Source: Planctomycetota bacterium
GTDB lineage: Bacteria; Planctomycetota; UBA1135; UBA2386
Length of the DNA stretch: 64,000 nucleotides
NCBI GenBank assembly: GCA_021776805.1
Contig: JAJFFD010000005.1
Span: 1-64,000, forward strand
Direction of reading: 5' to 3'
Shown here piece by piece: positions 1 to 8,060 of this stretch (within the stretch, counting starts at the first letter, position 1; each line of letters opens with the position of its first letter). The notes beneath the pieces were generated by a model that worked only from the letters and a program-made list of their open reading frames with translations, did no database searches and had not been told where the DNA came from. The position numbers and the translations under genes are program-made.

Positions 1-232
1 GATCGAGGAGCAGCAGGGAGGTGACATCGACCTGCTTGCGTACTTGCTGGCAGAGGTTGTCCACGGACCTGCCCTGGTCAGCGAGGCGAAGTCGGACCTT
101 GATCTGGGCATTGTCCGCAGCCATCTCTGCATGGGTCCCCAGAATTGGGAAGCCGCGCCGCTCCACCATGCTGAGCAGGCGCATGAGAGCTCCTTCACCG
201 GGGCGCAGGATCACTTCGAGTTCGTGCTGCAC
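1..232 (-). CDS. ilvN: Acetolactate synthase small subunit, ACT domain (IlvN/IlvM-like), 3' end outside window
   Basis: Minus-strand frame reads MQHELEVILRPGEGALMRLLSMVERRGFPILGTHAEMAADNAQIKVRL..., an ACT-domain start. It overlaps the ilvB 3' end. GTG start at 232 is inferred. Confidence 0.75.
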   Translation of the reverse strand, partial: MQHELEVILRPGEGALMRLLSMVERRGFPILGTHAEMAADNAQIKVRLRLADQGRSVDNLCQQVRKQVDVTSLLLLD

Positions 233-1890
233 GGCACCGCCTCGATCATGGTCGAATTCGATTGGTTGGGTGGCACCAGGGGCCAGACGTTGGCCGCCGC
301 ATCGATGCAGACGTGAAGCAGGGCTGGGCCGGCCTGGGCATCCAGCCAGCTGAGGGCCTCCTTGCAGTCAGCAGCTCGGTCCAAACGCCTGGCGGGGATG
401 CCGAAGGAGCGGGCCACCAGGGCAAAATCCGGATTGTCCGAGAGGTCCACCTCGGAGAAGCGACTGTCGAAGAAGCACTCCTGCCACTGGCGCACCAGTC
501 CCAGGCCCGAGTTGTCGAGGAGCATGATCTTGATGTCCAATTGGTAGCGACGAATGGTGGCCAGCTCCTGCAAGTTCATCATGAAGCTGCCGTCGCCGGA
601 GATTGCGAGCACATCTGCATCCGGTCTGGCCAGCTTCACGCCGATGGCTGCGGGGACACCGAAGCCCATGGTGCCGAGGCCGCCGCTGGAAATGTGTTGC
701 TCGGGCCTGGCAAAATGCGCGTGTTGCGCGACCCACATTTGGTGCTGCCCCACGTCACAGGTGATGGTCCAACGCCCGGGATCTTTGCTGCTGAGCTCAC
801 GAATGAGTGCTGGTGCATAGACTCCCGGACCCGGCGCGTCGTAGCGCGCCGAATGCTTCGCAGTGTTTCTGAGGCAAGTCCGTCGCCAGTCTGCGCAGGC
901 GGGAGGACGCATGGGCAGGGATGCGAGAGTCTTCTTCAAGTCGCCAGCCAAAGCCAAAGTCGGACGGCGGAGCTTGCCCAATTCGGCTGGGTCGATGTCC
1001 ATGTGGATCACCGCGGCCATGGGGGCGAAGCTGGCGAGCTTTCCCGTTGCTCGATCATCGAAGCGGGCGCCCATGCAGATGAGCAGGTCCGCGTCCTGCA
1101 CCGCGCGGTTGGCGGCCTGGTTGCCATGCATGCCGAGCATGCCGAGCAGGAGGGGATGTTCGCTGGGAAGCGTGCCGATGCCATTCAGGCTGGTGACCGT
1201 AGGGATCTGGCTTGCGGCCACATAGGCACGGAAGGCATCGACGGCCTGGCTGCTGAGGAGGCCGCCGCCGGCATAGAGAACCGGTCGTCGTGAGCGGGCG
1301 ATCATCATCGCCGCGTGGTGCAGATCTTCTGTCCTCGGGCCCGGCGCTTCCGGCGCCTGGGCACAGGTCTCCACTGTGGATTCCGGTTCGGGACTGAGGG
1401 CGCTGGCCACATCCTTGGGCAGGTCGATGAGCACGGGCCCGGGTCTGCCGGAATTGGCGATGTGAAAGGCCTCGCGAATCACCTGGCGTAGATCCTTGCT
1501 GTGGCGGACCAGGTAGCTGTGCTTCACCACCGGCATGGTGATGCTGAAGATGTCGACCTCCTGGAAGGCGTCTGTGCCGAGGACGGGAGTAGGCACCTGG
1601 CCGGTGATGGCCACAAGGGGTACCGAGTCGAGGAATGCGTCGGCGATGCCGGTGATCAAATTGGTGGCGCCGGGTCCGGAAGTGGCCATGCACACGCCGG
1701 TGCGACCAGTGGCGCGGGCATAGCCACCAGCAGCCAGGGCAGCAGCCTGCTCATGGCGCACGAGCACGTGCCGTAGACTGGATTCGGTGAGCGCGTCGTA
1801 CACGGGCATGATCGCGCCCCCCGGGTAGCCGAAGATGGTTTCCACACCCTGGGCTTCGAGTTCTTGGATGAGGACCTGGGCACCGTTCAT
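211..1890 (-). CDS. ilvB: Acetolactate synthase large subunit (ThDP-dependent)
   Basis: Protein from MNGAQVLIQELEAQGVETIFGYPGGAIMPVYDAL; GDGSFMMNLQEL ThDP motif; adjacent to ilvC and ilvN. Start trimmed from the ORF-track start at 2034. Confidence 0.95.
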   Translation of the reverse strand: MNGAQVLIQELEAQGVETIFGYPGGAIMPVYDALTESSLRHVLVRHEQAAALAAGGYARATGRTGVCMATSGPGATNLITGIADAFLDSVPLVAITGQVPTPVLGTDAFQEVDIFSITMPVVKHSYLVRHSKDLRQVIREAFHIANSGRPGPVLIDLPKDVASALSPEPESTVETCAQAPEAPGPRTEDLHHAAMMIARSRRPVLYAGGGLLSSQAVDAFRAYVAASQIPTVTSLNGIGTLPSEHPLLLGMLGMHGNQAANRAVQDADLLICMGARFDDRATGKLASFAPMAAVIHMDIDPAELGKLRRPTLALAGDLKKTLASLPMRPPACADWRRTCLRNTAKHSARYDAPGPGVYAPALIRELSSKDPGRWTITCDVGQHQMWVAQHAHFARPEQHISSGGLGTMGFGVPAAIGVKLARPDADVLAISGDGSFMMNLQELATIRRYQLDIKIMLLDNSGLGLVRQWQECFFDSRFSEVDLSDNPDFALVARSFGIPARRLDRAADCKEALSWLDAQAGPALLHVCIDAAANVWPLVPPNQSNSTMIEAVPCSTNSK

Positions 1891-2900
1891 GCTTTGGCCT
1901 CGGCCTTTGGCGGCGCATCCAACCAGCTCATGTCTGCACGTAGGCGAGAGCCCACTTCCTCGATGCTGTGGTTGAGGTCGGCTGCGAGCATGCGCTTGAA
2001 TTCTTTGCGGCCCGTGCGGTCCTCGTCGATCCATTCGCGCGCGAATTTCCCGGAGCGCACTTCGCCGAGGACTTGGCGCATGCGTTCACGGACGGCGCCG
2101 TCGATGACTCGAGGTCCGCGGCTGAGATCGCCGTACTTGGCGGTGTCACTGACGAAGCGGTGCATTTTGGCGAAGCCGCCTTCGTAGATCAGATCGACGA
2201 TGAGCTTCATCTCGTGCAGGCATTCGAAGTAGGCGATCTCCGGCTGGTAGCCGGCATCTTTCAGGGTCTCAAAGCCAGCAACGATGAGTTCGGTGACGCC
2301 ACCGCAGAGCACGGCCTGCTCACCGAAGAGGTCGGTCTCGGTTTCCTCAGCAAAGCTGGTTTCGAGGACGCCGGCGCGAGTGCCACCAATGCCGTGGGCA
2401 TAGGCGAGGGCACGCTGCTGAGCGGTTCCCGTGCTGTCCTGATGGACCGCGAGGAGGCAGGGTACGCCCTTGCCCTGCACGAACTGGCGACGGACGAGAA
2501 TGCCCGGACCCTTGGGGGCAACCATGGCCACGTCGTATTCGCTGCCGACTTGGATCGTTTCGTAGTGGATGTTGAAGCCGTGGGAGAAGAGCAACATGGC
2601 GCCGGGCTGCAAGGCAGCTTTGATCTCCTTCTCAAAGACTCTAGCCTGGGCTGTGTCGGGTAGGAGCATGGCAACAAGATCGCTGCCTTGGACTGCTTCT
2701 TGAATGGGCAGCGGGCTCCAACCGTCGGCGACCGCGGCGGCATGGCTCTCACCTCCGGCGCGGAGACCGAGTTGGACGCGAAGGCCGCTGTTGCGCAGGT
2801 TCATGGCCTGGGCGCGGCCTTGACTGCCATAGCCGATGACCGTGACTTGCTGGTCGGCGAGGGCGGCGGGATCGACATCGTCTTGGCGATACATCTTCAT
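1887..2900 (-). CDS. ilvC: Ketol-acid reductoisomerase
   Basis: VTVIGYGSQGRAQAMNLRNSG Rossmann motif; AMVAPKGPG; FECLHEMKLIVDLIYEGG; ~337 aa. ATGA overlap with ilvB. Confidence 0.97.
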   Translation of the reverse strand: MKMYRQDDVDPAALADQQVTVIGYGSQGRAQAMNLRNSGLRVQLGLRAGGESHAAAVADGWSPLPIQEAVQGSDLVAMLLPDTAQARVFEKEIKAALQPGAMLLFSHGFNIHYETIQVGSEYDVAMVAPKGPGILVRRQFVQGKGVPCLLAVHQDSTGTAQQRALAYAHGIGGTRAGVLETSFAEETETDLFGEQAVLCGGVTELIVAGFETLKDAGYQPEIAYFECLHEMKLIVDLIYEGGFAKMHRFVSDTAKYGDLSRGPRVIDGAVRERMRQVLGEVRSGKFAREWIDEDRTGRKEFKRMLAADLNHSIEEVGSRLRADMSWLDAPPKAEAKA

Positions 2901-2922
2901 GGTCTTCTTGCGGGCTAGGGGT

Positions 2923-4569
2923 TCAGTTTGAATTCGGGATAGTGACTGCGCCTTGCGCGGCGGAGCTCACCAGGGCGGCGTACTTGGCGAAGGCACCGCG
3001 GCTTGGAGTCTTTTTGCTTACGGCTGGACTGCGGCCGGCGAGCTTCGCGTCCGTGTCCAGGCGCTTCCTCTCCACATCGATGTGAATCAGGTCGCCGTCA
3101 CGGAGCAGGCCGATGGGACCTCCGGCGGCGGCTTCCGGGGCCACGTGTCCGACCATCAGGCCGTGGGTGGCGCCGCTGAAGCGGCCGTCGGTGATGAGGG
3201 CGACCCGATCGCCGAGGCCACGACCGATGAGGGCGGCGGTCACCGCCAGCATCTCGCGCATGCCGGGCCCGCCCTTCGGTCCTTCGCTGTGGATGACGAG
3301 CACTTCACCGGCTTGAACTTGACCCTGCTCGACGGCGGCGAAGGCCGCTTCTTCGCTGTCGAAGACTCGAGCCGGTCCACGAAAGGACTGCTGCTCAGCG
3401 CTGGAGAGTTTGACCACCGAGCCTTCGGGTGCGAGGTCGCCGAAGAGAATGGCAAAGCCTCCCTGGGCCTTTAGGGGGGAGTCCGGCGAGTAGAAGACCT
3501 GGTGGCCTTCGGGCTCAACATGTCCGGCGATGAGTTCGGAGAGGGGCTTGCCCTCCACGCCTGGGCAGTCGTGCAGGAGTCCGGCTGCGAGCAGCCGGCG
3601 GGCGAAGGCAGGGGTTCCTCCGGCATGAAACCAATCGACGGCGGTGAAGCGACCGGCGGGCTTGAGGTCGGCGATGACCGGTCGCGTGCAAAGATCGTTG
3701 AAGCGCTGAATCGGGAACTCGACCTCCGCCTCGCTGGCGATGGCTAGCAAGTGCAGCACCGCGTTGGTGGATCCACCGGAGCAGAGTGCGGCAGTGGCTG
3801 CGTTCTCCAGGGACTCACCGGTGATGAGATCACGGGGGCGGAGGTTCATCTCGAAGGCAGCCATGAGGGCTTCGCCGCAGCGCTGAGCTTCCGCATGCTT
3901 GTCCTCGTGAGTTGCCGGCAGGTCGTTGCTGCCCATGGGGGAGAGGCCGAGCATGCTGAGTGCCAGGGCCATGGTGTTGGCGGTGAACTGACCGCCACAG
4001 GCGCCGGCGCCCGGGCAGGCTCGGCTTTCCAATTGCCTGAGTCCGTCTTCACTGAGCGTGCCAGCCTGGCAGGCACCGACTGCTTCGAAGACATCTTGGA
4101 TGGTTACGTCCCTGCCCTCGAAGCGGCCGGGGGCGATGGAACCACCGTAGAGGATGAGCCCGGGCAGATTGAGGCGGGCCAGGGCCATGGCGGCGGCGGG
4201 CAGAGTCTTGTCGCAGCCCGCCAGGACCAGCACAGCATCCAGCATGTGCCCCGAGACGGCGAGTTCGATGGAGTCGGCGATGACCTCACGTGAAACCAGG
4301 GAAGCGCGCATTCCAGGGGTGCCCATGGAGATGCCATCGGAGACCACGATGGTGTTGAACTCGATGGCGGTGCCGCCGGCGGCACGGATGCCCGCTTTGA
4401 CCGGGTCGGCGAGTTCGCGCAGGTGGAGGTTGCAAGGAGTGACCTCACTCCAGGTATTGACCACTGCCACCAGGGGGCGGTCGATTGCAGAATCGCTCAG
4501 GCCCGTGGCTTTGAGCATGGCACGGGCGGGTGCGCGGCTTTTGCCTGTCTTGATTGCGTCGCTGTTCAT
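2923..4569 (-). CDS. ilvD: Dihydroxy-acid dehydratase
   Basis: ARAMLKATGLSD, AGCDKTLPAAAMALARLN, CPGAGACGGQFTANTMA, ITDGRFSGATHGLMVGHVAPEA; 548 aa. Confidence 0.97.
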   Translation of the reverse strand: MNSDAIKTGKSRAPARAMLKATGLSDSAIDRPLVAVVNTWSEVTPCNLHLRELADPVKAGIRAAGGTAIEFNTIVVSDGISMGTPGMRASLVSREVIADSIELAVSGHMLDAVLVLAGCDKTLPAAAMALARLNLPGLILYGGSIAPGRFEGRDVTIQDVFEAVGACQAGTLSEDGLRQLESRACPGAGACGGQFTANTMALALSMLGLSPMGSNDLPATHEDKHAEAQRCGEALMAAFEMNLRPRDLITGESLENAATAALCSGGSTNAVLHLLAIASEAEVEFPIQRFNDLCTRPVIADLKPAGRFTAVDWFHAGGTPAFARRLLAAGLLHDCPGVEGKPLSELIAGHVEPEGHQVFYSPDSPLKAQGGFAILFGDLAPEGSVVKLSSAEQQSFRGPARVFDSEEAAFAAVEQGQVQAGEVLVIHSEGPKGGPGMREMLAVTAALIGRGLGDRVALITDGRFSGATHGLMVGHVAPEAAAGGPIGLLRDGDLIHIDVERKRLDTDAKLAGRSPAVSKKTPSRGAFAKYAALVSSAAQGAVTIPNSN

Positions 4570-4610
4570 CAGGTTTGTGATCAGCGGTAGGAATCAGCAG
4601 GCCTCAAACG

Positions 4611-4643
4611 AAAAAAGCCCCGCATCCTCAGGGATGCGGGGCT
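4611..4643 (-). terminator. Intrinsic terminator/attenuator upstream of ilvD
   Basis: Minus-strand AGCCCCGCATCC-CTGA-GGATGCGGGGCT (perfect 12-bp stem) followed by TTTTTT; lies between the leader ORF and ilvD. Confidence 0.85.
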
Positions 4644-4670
4644 CTTCCGAGCGAGGCCGACTGTGTCTGC

Positions 4671-4814
4671 CTACCGCATCCCTTCCGGGCTGCTAATAAT
4701 AAGTACGAGGCTAATATCGAGTCCGAACACGGGGATCCCGGCGTCAGGGAGGGCGCGTCTCGCGCGGCTCACTTCGCAGTTTTGGTTCCGGTTGTCGAAG
4801 ACTCGGGAAGTCAT
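4671..4814 (-). CDS. Candidate branched-chain amino-acid leader peptide (47 aa from ATG at 4814, or 19 aa from GTG at 4730)
   Basis: MTSRVFDNRNQNCEVSRARRALPDAGIPVFGLDISLVLIISSPEGMR*. ILV-rich run (LDISLVLII) just upstream of the terminator. Absent from the ORF track because it is short. Confidence 0.7.
   Translation of the reverse strand: MTSRVFDNRNQNCEVSRARRALPDAGIPVFGLDISLVLIISSPEGMR
4674..4683 (-). promoter_or_regulatory. Predicted antiterminator strand
   Basis: AGGGATGCGG (minus, 4683-4674) is perfectly complementary to CCGCATCCCT (minus, 4639-4630), which overlaps the 5' arm of the terminator. Confidence 0.65.
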
Positions 4815-4851
4815 GGGCGGCAATCCTTAGTTGCTTTGCTGGGTACGGTCA

Positions 4852-4885
4852 AGGAGGGTCGAACAGTTTTCTGTTCGACCCTCCT
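4852..4885. terminator. Perfect 15-bp stem-loop, probable terminator between the S9 peptidase gene and the ilv leader
   Basis: AGGAGGGTCGAACAG-TTTT-CTGTTCGACCCTCCT; 40 bp past the stop codon of the minus-strand S9 gene. No strong U-tract. Confidence 0.6.
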
Positions 4886-4927
4886 AGTCGGGGAACTGTG
4901 GTGATCCGCAAGGATCCTGCAGTCGGA

Positions 4928-7807
4928 CTACTTGTCCTCAGTCAGATCCGGCGCCTTCGCCTTCTGATACTTCTCCGCAGCCCGCTCCGGGTACTTCACG
5001 TGGATGTCGAGCCATTCGACCCAGCGCGCCCACATGTCGAGGATGGTTTCCGCCCCTGCTGGGCCATGGGCCTCGTAGGGGTAGACATAGAGAGCCACGT
5101 CCTTACCCAGGCCATTCAGCGCCTGGAACATGCGCGGTGAGTTGATGGGGAAGGTGCCCGTATTGGCATCGTCCGCACCGTGATACATGAGCAGGGCGCC
5201 ATTCACCTGGTTGGCCCAGAAGAGGGGGGACATGCTCGTGTAGGTCTCCCGTGCATCCCAGAAGTTGCGTCGTTCCGATTGGAAAGACATGGGGGTCAGG
5301 GTGCGGTTGTAGTTGCCATCGCCAGCGATACCCGCCTTGAAGAAGGGGGTGTGGGCCATGGCATTGGCGGTGCTGAAGGCACCGTAAGAGTGGCCACCGA
5401 GGGCAAGGCGATCCCGGTCGATCATCTCGCGCTTGTCGAGCTCGTCGATGACGGCCCAGAGGCTATTCCGCAGGTCGGCGACGTAGTTGTCGTTCATCCG
5501 GCCTTCCTTGCCGATGATCGGGCAATCCGGCTCGACGACCGCATAACCGGCGAGGGTCATGAGCTGCATGGAGCGGTTGCGCATCATCGGGAAGCGATTC
5601 GGGTTCGGCTTGCGAACACCACGGTCATAGGCCTCCTGGGAGGTGTACTCTCGGGGGTAGAACCAGAACAGCGCGGGCAGCTTGACGCCGTAGCCGCGTG
5701 GGATCGTTACCGAGACCCAGAACTTGATGCCGTCCACACGGGTAACCTGGAAGCGATGACGCTCCGCATTGGTGACCTCGGGGGCCGGATCGATGTTGTC
5801 GGTCAGCTGGCGTAGTCGGCCGCTCGCCCTGTCAAGGAGATGGTCATTGGGGATCTCAGTGGCCGTCTGGCGATTGATCACCAGTTGGCTCATGTCGTCA
5901 TCGAGGATGGCGGCAATGGAATCCATGTGATCGCTGGATCCTTCCCAAATGCGTTCCTTCTCAGCGGAGCCGATGGCGATCTTGTCCATGTAGGGCTTGG
6001 GGCTGCCTTCTTCGCCTTCCTTCGGCTGATCCGTTCCGGCCATGTAGACCGAAGTACCGTCCGATGAAGTGCGCACAATGCGTCCGCCCATGGCGCCTGG
6101 CTTGGTGCTGAGGCCAGCACCGCCGCCACCGCCGCGTCGACCGCGACCACGGCCGCCGCCGCGTCCACCAGCGCCTTGGTTGCCATCGGTCTCCTGAATG
6201 GTGAGCTTCTTGCTCGGATCCTTCAGGTTGACCGCGAAGAGGTGCCGCTTGCCATCCTTGGTCTGGGTGATGTAGAGGGTCTGACAGTCCTGGGAGTATT
6301 GCACGCCCTGGATCGGGTCATCGCTTTCCCAGACCACCTTCTGGCTGTCATCGTCGAAGGGGGGCAGCCACTGCATGATGCGATCCTTGCGGGGCTTCTC
6401 CTCCTCGGCCTTCTCCTGCGGCTTGGCAGGTTCGCTGGCTTGTGCTGCTGCGGCCGGAGCGGCTGCTGCAGGTGCCGGAGGTTGAGCGCCAGCAGGACGG
6501 TTGGCGCGAGTGCCGGCACCACGCCGTGCACCGCCGCGACGGACTCCACCGCGCCTACCACCAGCACGGGTGCCAGCAGCACGGTTGCCACCGCGGCGAT
6601 TGCCGGCGCGGCGAGTCTGGTTGCCGGCGGCGGCGGGCTGATCAGCCTTGTCCGCATCCGCCTTCTTGGCGTCGTCCTTGGTTTCTTCCTTGGCTTCTTC
6701 CTTCTTGGGCTCGAGCTGCAGGAAGGACATGCCATTGCCGTCCGGGCGCCAGCTCAGGCTGCGACGACCGTCGTTTTGGTTGCCATTGCCGCCGCGTCCA
6801 CCGCGGCCACCGCCGCCGCGTCGCTGGCCTTCAACGAACTTGCGCTCGTTGAGCATGTTCAAGGGCATGCCCTCTCGGTCGATGATCTCTTCCTTCGTTC
6901 CGAAGGAGCTGCGCGGCGCGAAGTAGGAGAAGGGCCGCTGCATGCTGGTGACCCGGAAGTGCTGCGCGTCCGGGGACATGTTGACGCTGGTGTACATCGC
7001 CGGGGCGCCGACGTTGTGAACTTCGCCGCTCTCGCAGTCGAGGACGGCGAGCTGACCCGTGGTCAGATACTCGAGCAGATCCTTGTCGTAGGGAGTCTTG
7101 AGGAGGAAGCGGTAGGTGCGCGCTGGAGTCTCACCTTCGTGACTCATCCACACCGTCGGTTCGGTAGCGGTCACTGGGCGCTGTGGCATGGGGCCACGGC
7201 CATCTGGGATAACCACCGCCAGGAGTTGCTTGCTGTCGCCTGCCCAGGAGAAGTTGCCAACCAGAGACGCGTTCAGTGGGCGCTCGGAAACCTTGCGCGC
7301 CTTGGCGGACTCAACATCGGCCACGTAGAGGTAACTCGCGTCATCATGATTGCCGATGAAGGCGATCTTGCTGCCGTCCGGAGACCACTGGCTGCCGCTG
7401 ATGGTCATCTGCTCCGGCAGATTGATCCAACGTCGTTCGCCAGTCTTGTGTGAAACCAGCTTCATTCCGACGGTGTTGCCCGTGCTCAGGCGCCGGGAGC
7501 GGTTGGCCACATGGTCGATCGCTGTCTCGCCCAGATTGACATAGGGCCGACCCATGGCGGTGAGTGGGGTCATTCCCCGACTCTGATTGACCAGGAAGTA
7601 CTGACCGTCAGGGCTGAGGTTGCGCAGGTTCTCCGGATTGTGCATCGCATCCGAAGTGATCACGTCGGCGATCACCGGCTGTGGGCGAAGGTAGTCCTCC
7701 TGCGAGAGAACGACCTGTTGGGCGTTTGTGTTGCTGAGCAGCAGAACTGCCGTCAGGCTCGCAGAAAAGAGCGAGGACCGAGCGGCGAGACGAGTGGCCA
7801 TGGTCAT
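4928..7807 (-). CDS. Secreted S9-family (prolyl oligopeptidase-like) peptidase with RG/RGG-rich insertions
   Basis: Signal peptide MTMATRLAARSSLFSASLTAVLLLSNTNAQ; beta-propeller-like N-terminus; C-terminal hydrolase with LALGGHSYGAFSTANAMAHT, GADDANTGTFPINSPRMFQAL and AHGPAG. Start trimmed from 7930. Confidence 0.9.
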   Translation of the reverse strand: MTMATRLAARSSLFSASLTAVLLLSNTNAQQVVLSQEDYLRPQPVIADVITSDAMHNPENLRNLSPDGQYFLVNQSRGMTPLTAMGRPYVNLGETAIDHVANRSRRLSTGNTVGMKLVSHKTGERRWINLPEQMTISGSQWSPDGSKIAFIGNHDDASYLYVADVESAKARKVSERPLNASLVGNFSWAGDSKQLLAVVIPDGRGPMPQRPVTATEPTVWMSHEGETPARTYRFLLKTPYDKDLLEYLTTGQLAVLDCESGEVHNVGAPAMYTSVNMSPDAQHFRVTSMQRPFSYFAPRSSFGTKEEIIDREGMPLNMLNERKFVEGQRRGGGGRGGRGGNGNQNDGRRSLSWRPDGNGMSFLQLEPKKEEAKEETKDDAKKADADKADQPAAAGNQTRRAGNRRGGNRAAGTRAGGRRGGVRRGGARRGAGTRANRPAGAQPPAPAAAAPAAAAQASEPAKPQEKAEEEKPRKDRIMQWLPPFDDDSQKVVWESDDPIQGVQYSQDCQTLYITQTKDGKRHLFAVNLKDPSKKLTIQETDGNQGAGGRGGGRGRGRRGGGGGAGLSTKPGAMGGRIVRTSSDGTSVYMAGTDQPKEGEEGSPKPYMDKIAIGSAEKERIWEGSSDHMDSIAAILDDDMSQLVINRQTATEIPNDHLLDRASGRLRQLTDNIDPAPEVTNAERHRFQVTRVDGIKFWVSVTIPRGYGVKLPALFWFYPREYTSQEAYDRGVRKPNPNRFPMMRNRSMQLMTLAGYAVVEPDCPIIGKEGRMNDNYVADLRNSLWAVIDELDKREMIDRDRLALGGHSYGAFSTANAMAHTPFFKAGIAGDGNYNRTLTPMSFQSERRNFWDARETYTSMSPLFWANQVNGALLMYHGADDANTGTFPINSPRMFQALNGLGKDVALYVYPYEAHGPAGAETILDMWARWVEWLDIHVKYPERAAEKYQKAKAPDLTEDK

Positions 7808-8060
7808 GCGATGACTCCGGGAACAATGGGACTTGAGGGAGCTGGGGGGTACCAGCGGGCGAGTTTGCTTCCTTACGGAAACTGGGCTGACCCTGCTGAG
7901 TCTATCGATGCGCAGAACAATCGTCATCACGAGGCGGGGAAAACGCGGGCGGCCTAGATTGGAGCCAGCCCTGTAAGCCCCATACCTAGGCCCTCTTGTG
8001 ATCCTTCTTCTCTCCAGCGCAAAGGTGTCACGAGAGGGTATCCTGCCTTAGCGGCCTCCG

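Noticed and set aside
262-1293. 343-aa ORF antisense to ilvB
   Set aside because: Shadow ORF opposite a highly conserved gene.
6176-7453. 425-aa ORF antisense to the S9 peptidase gene
   Set aside because: Shadow ORF; its apparent hydrophobic/Ala-Thr tracts are the complement of the RG/charged tracts.
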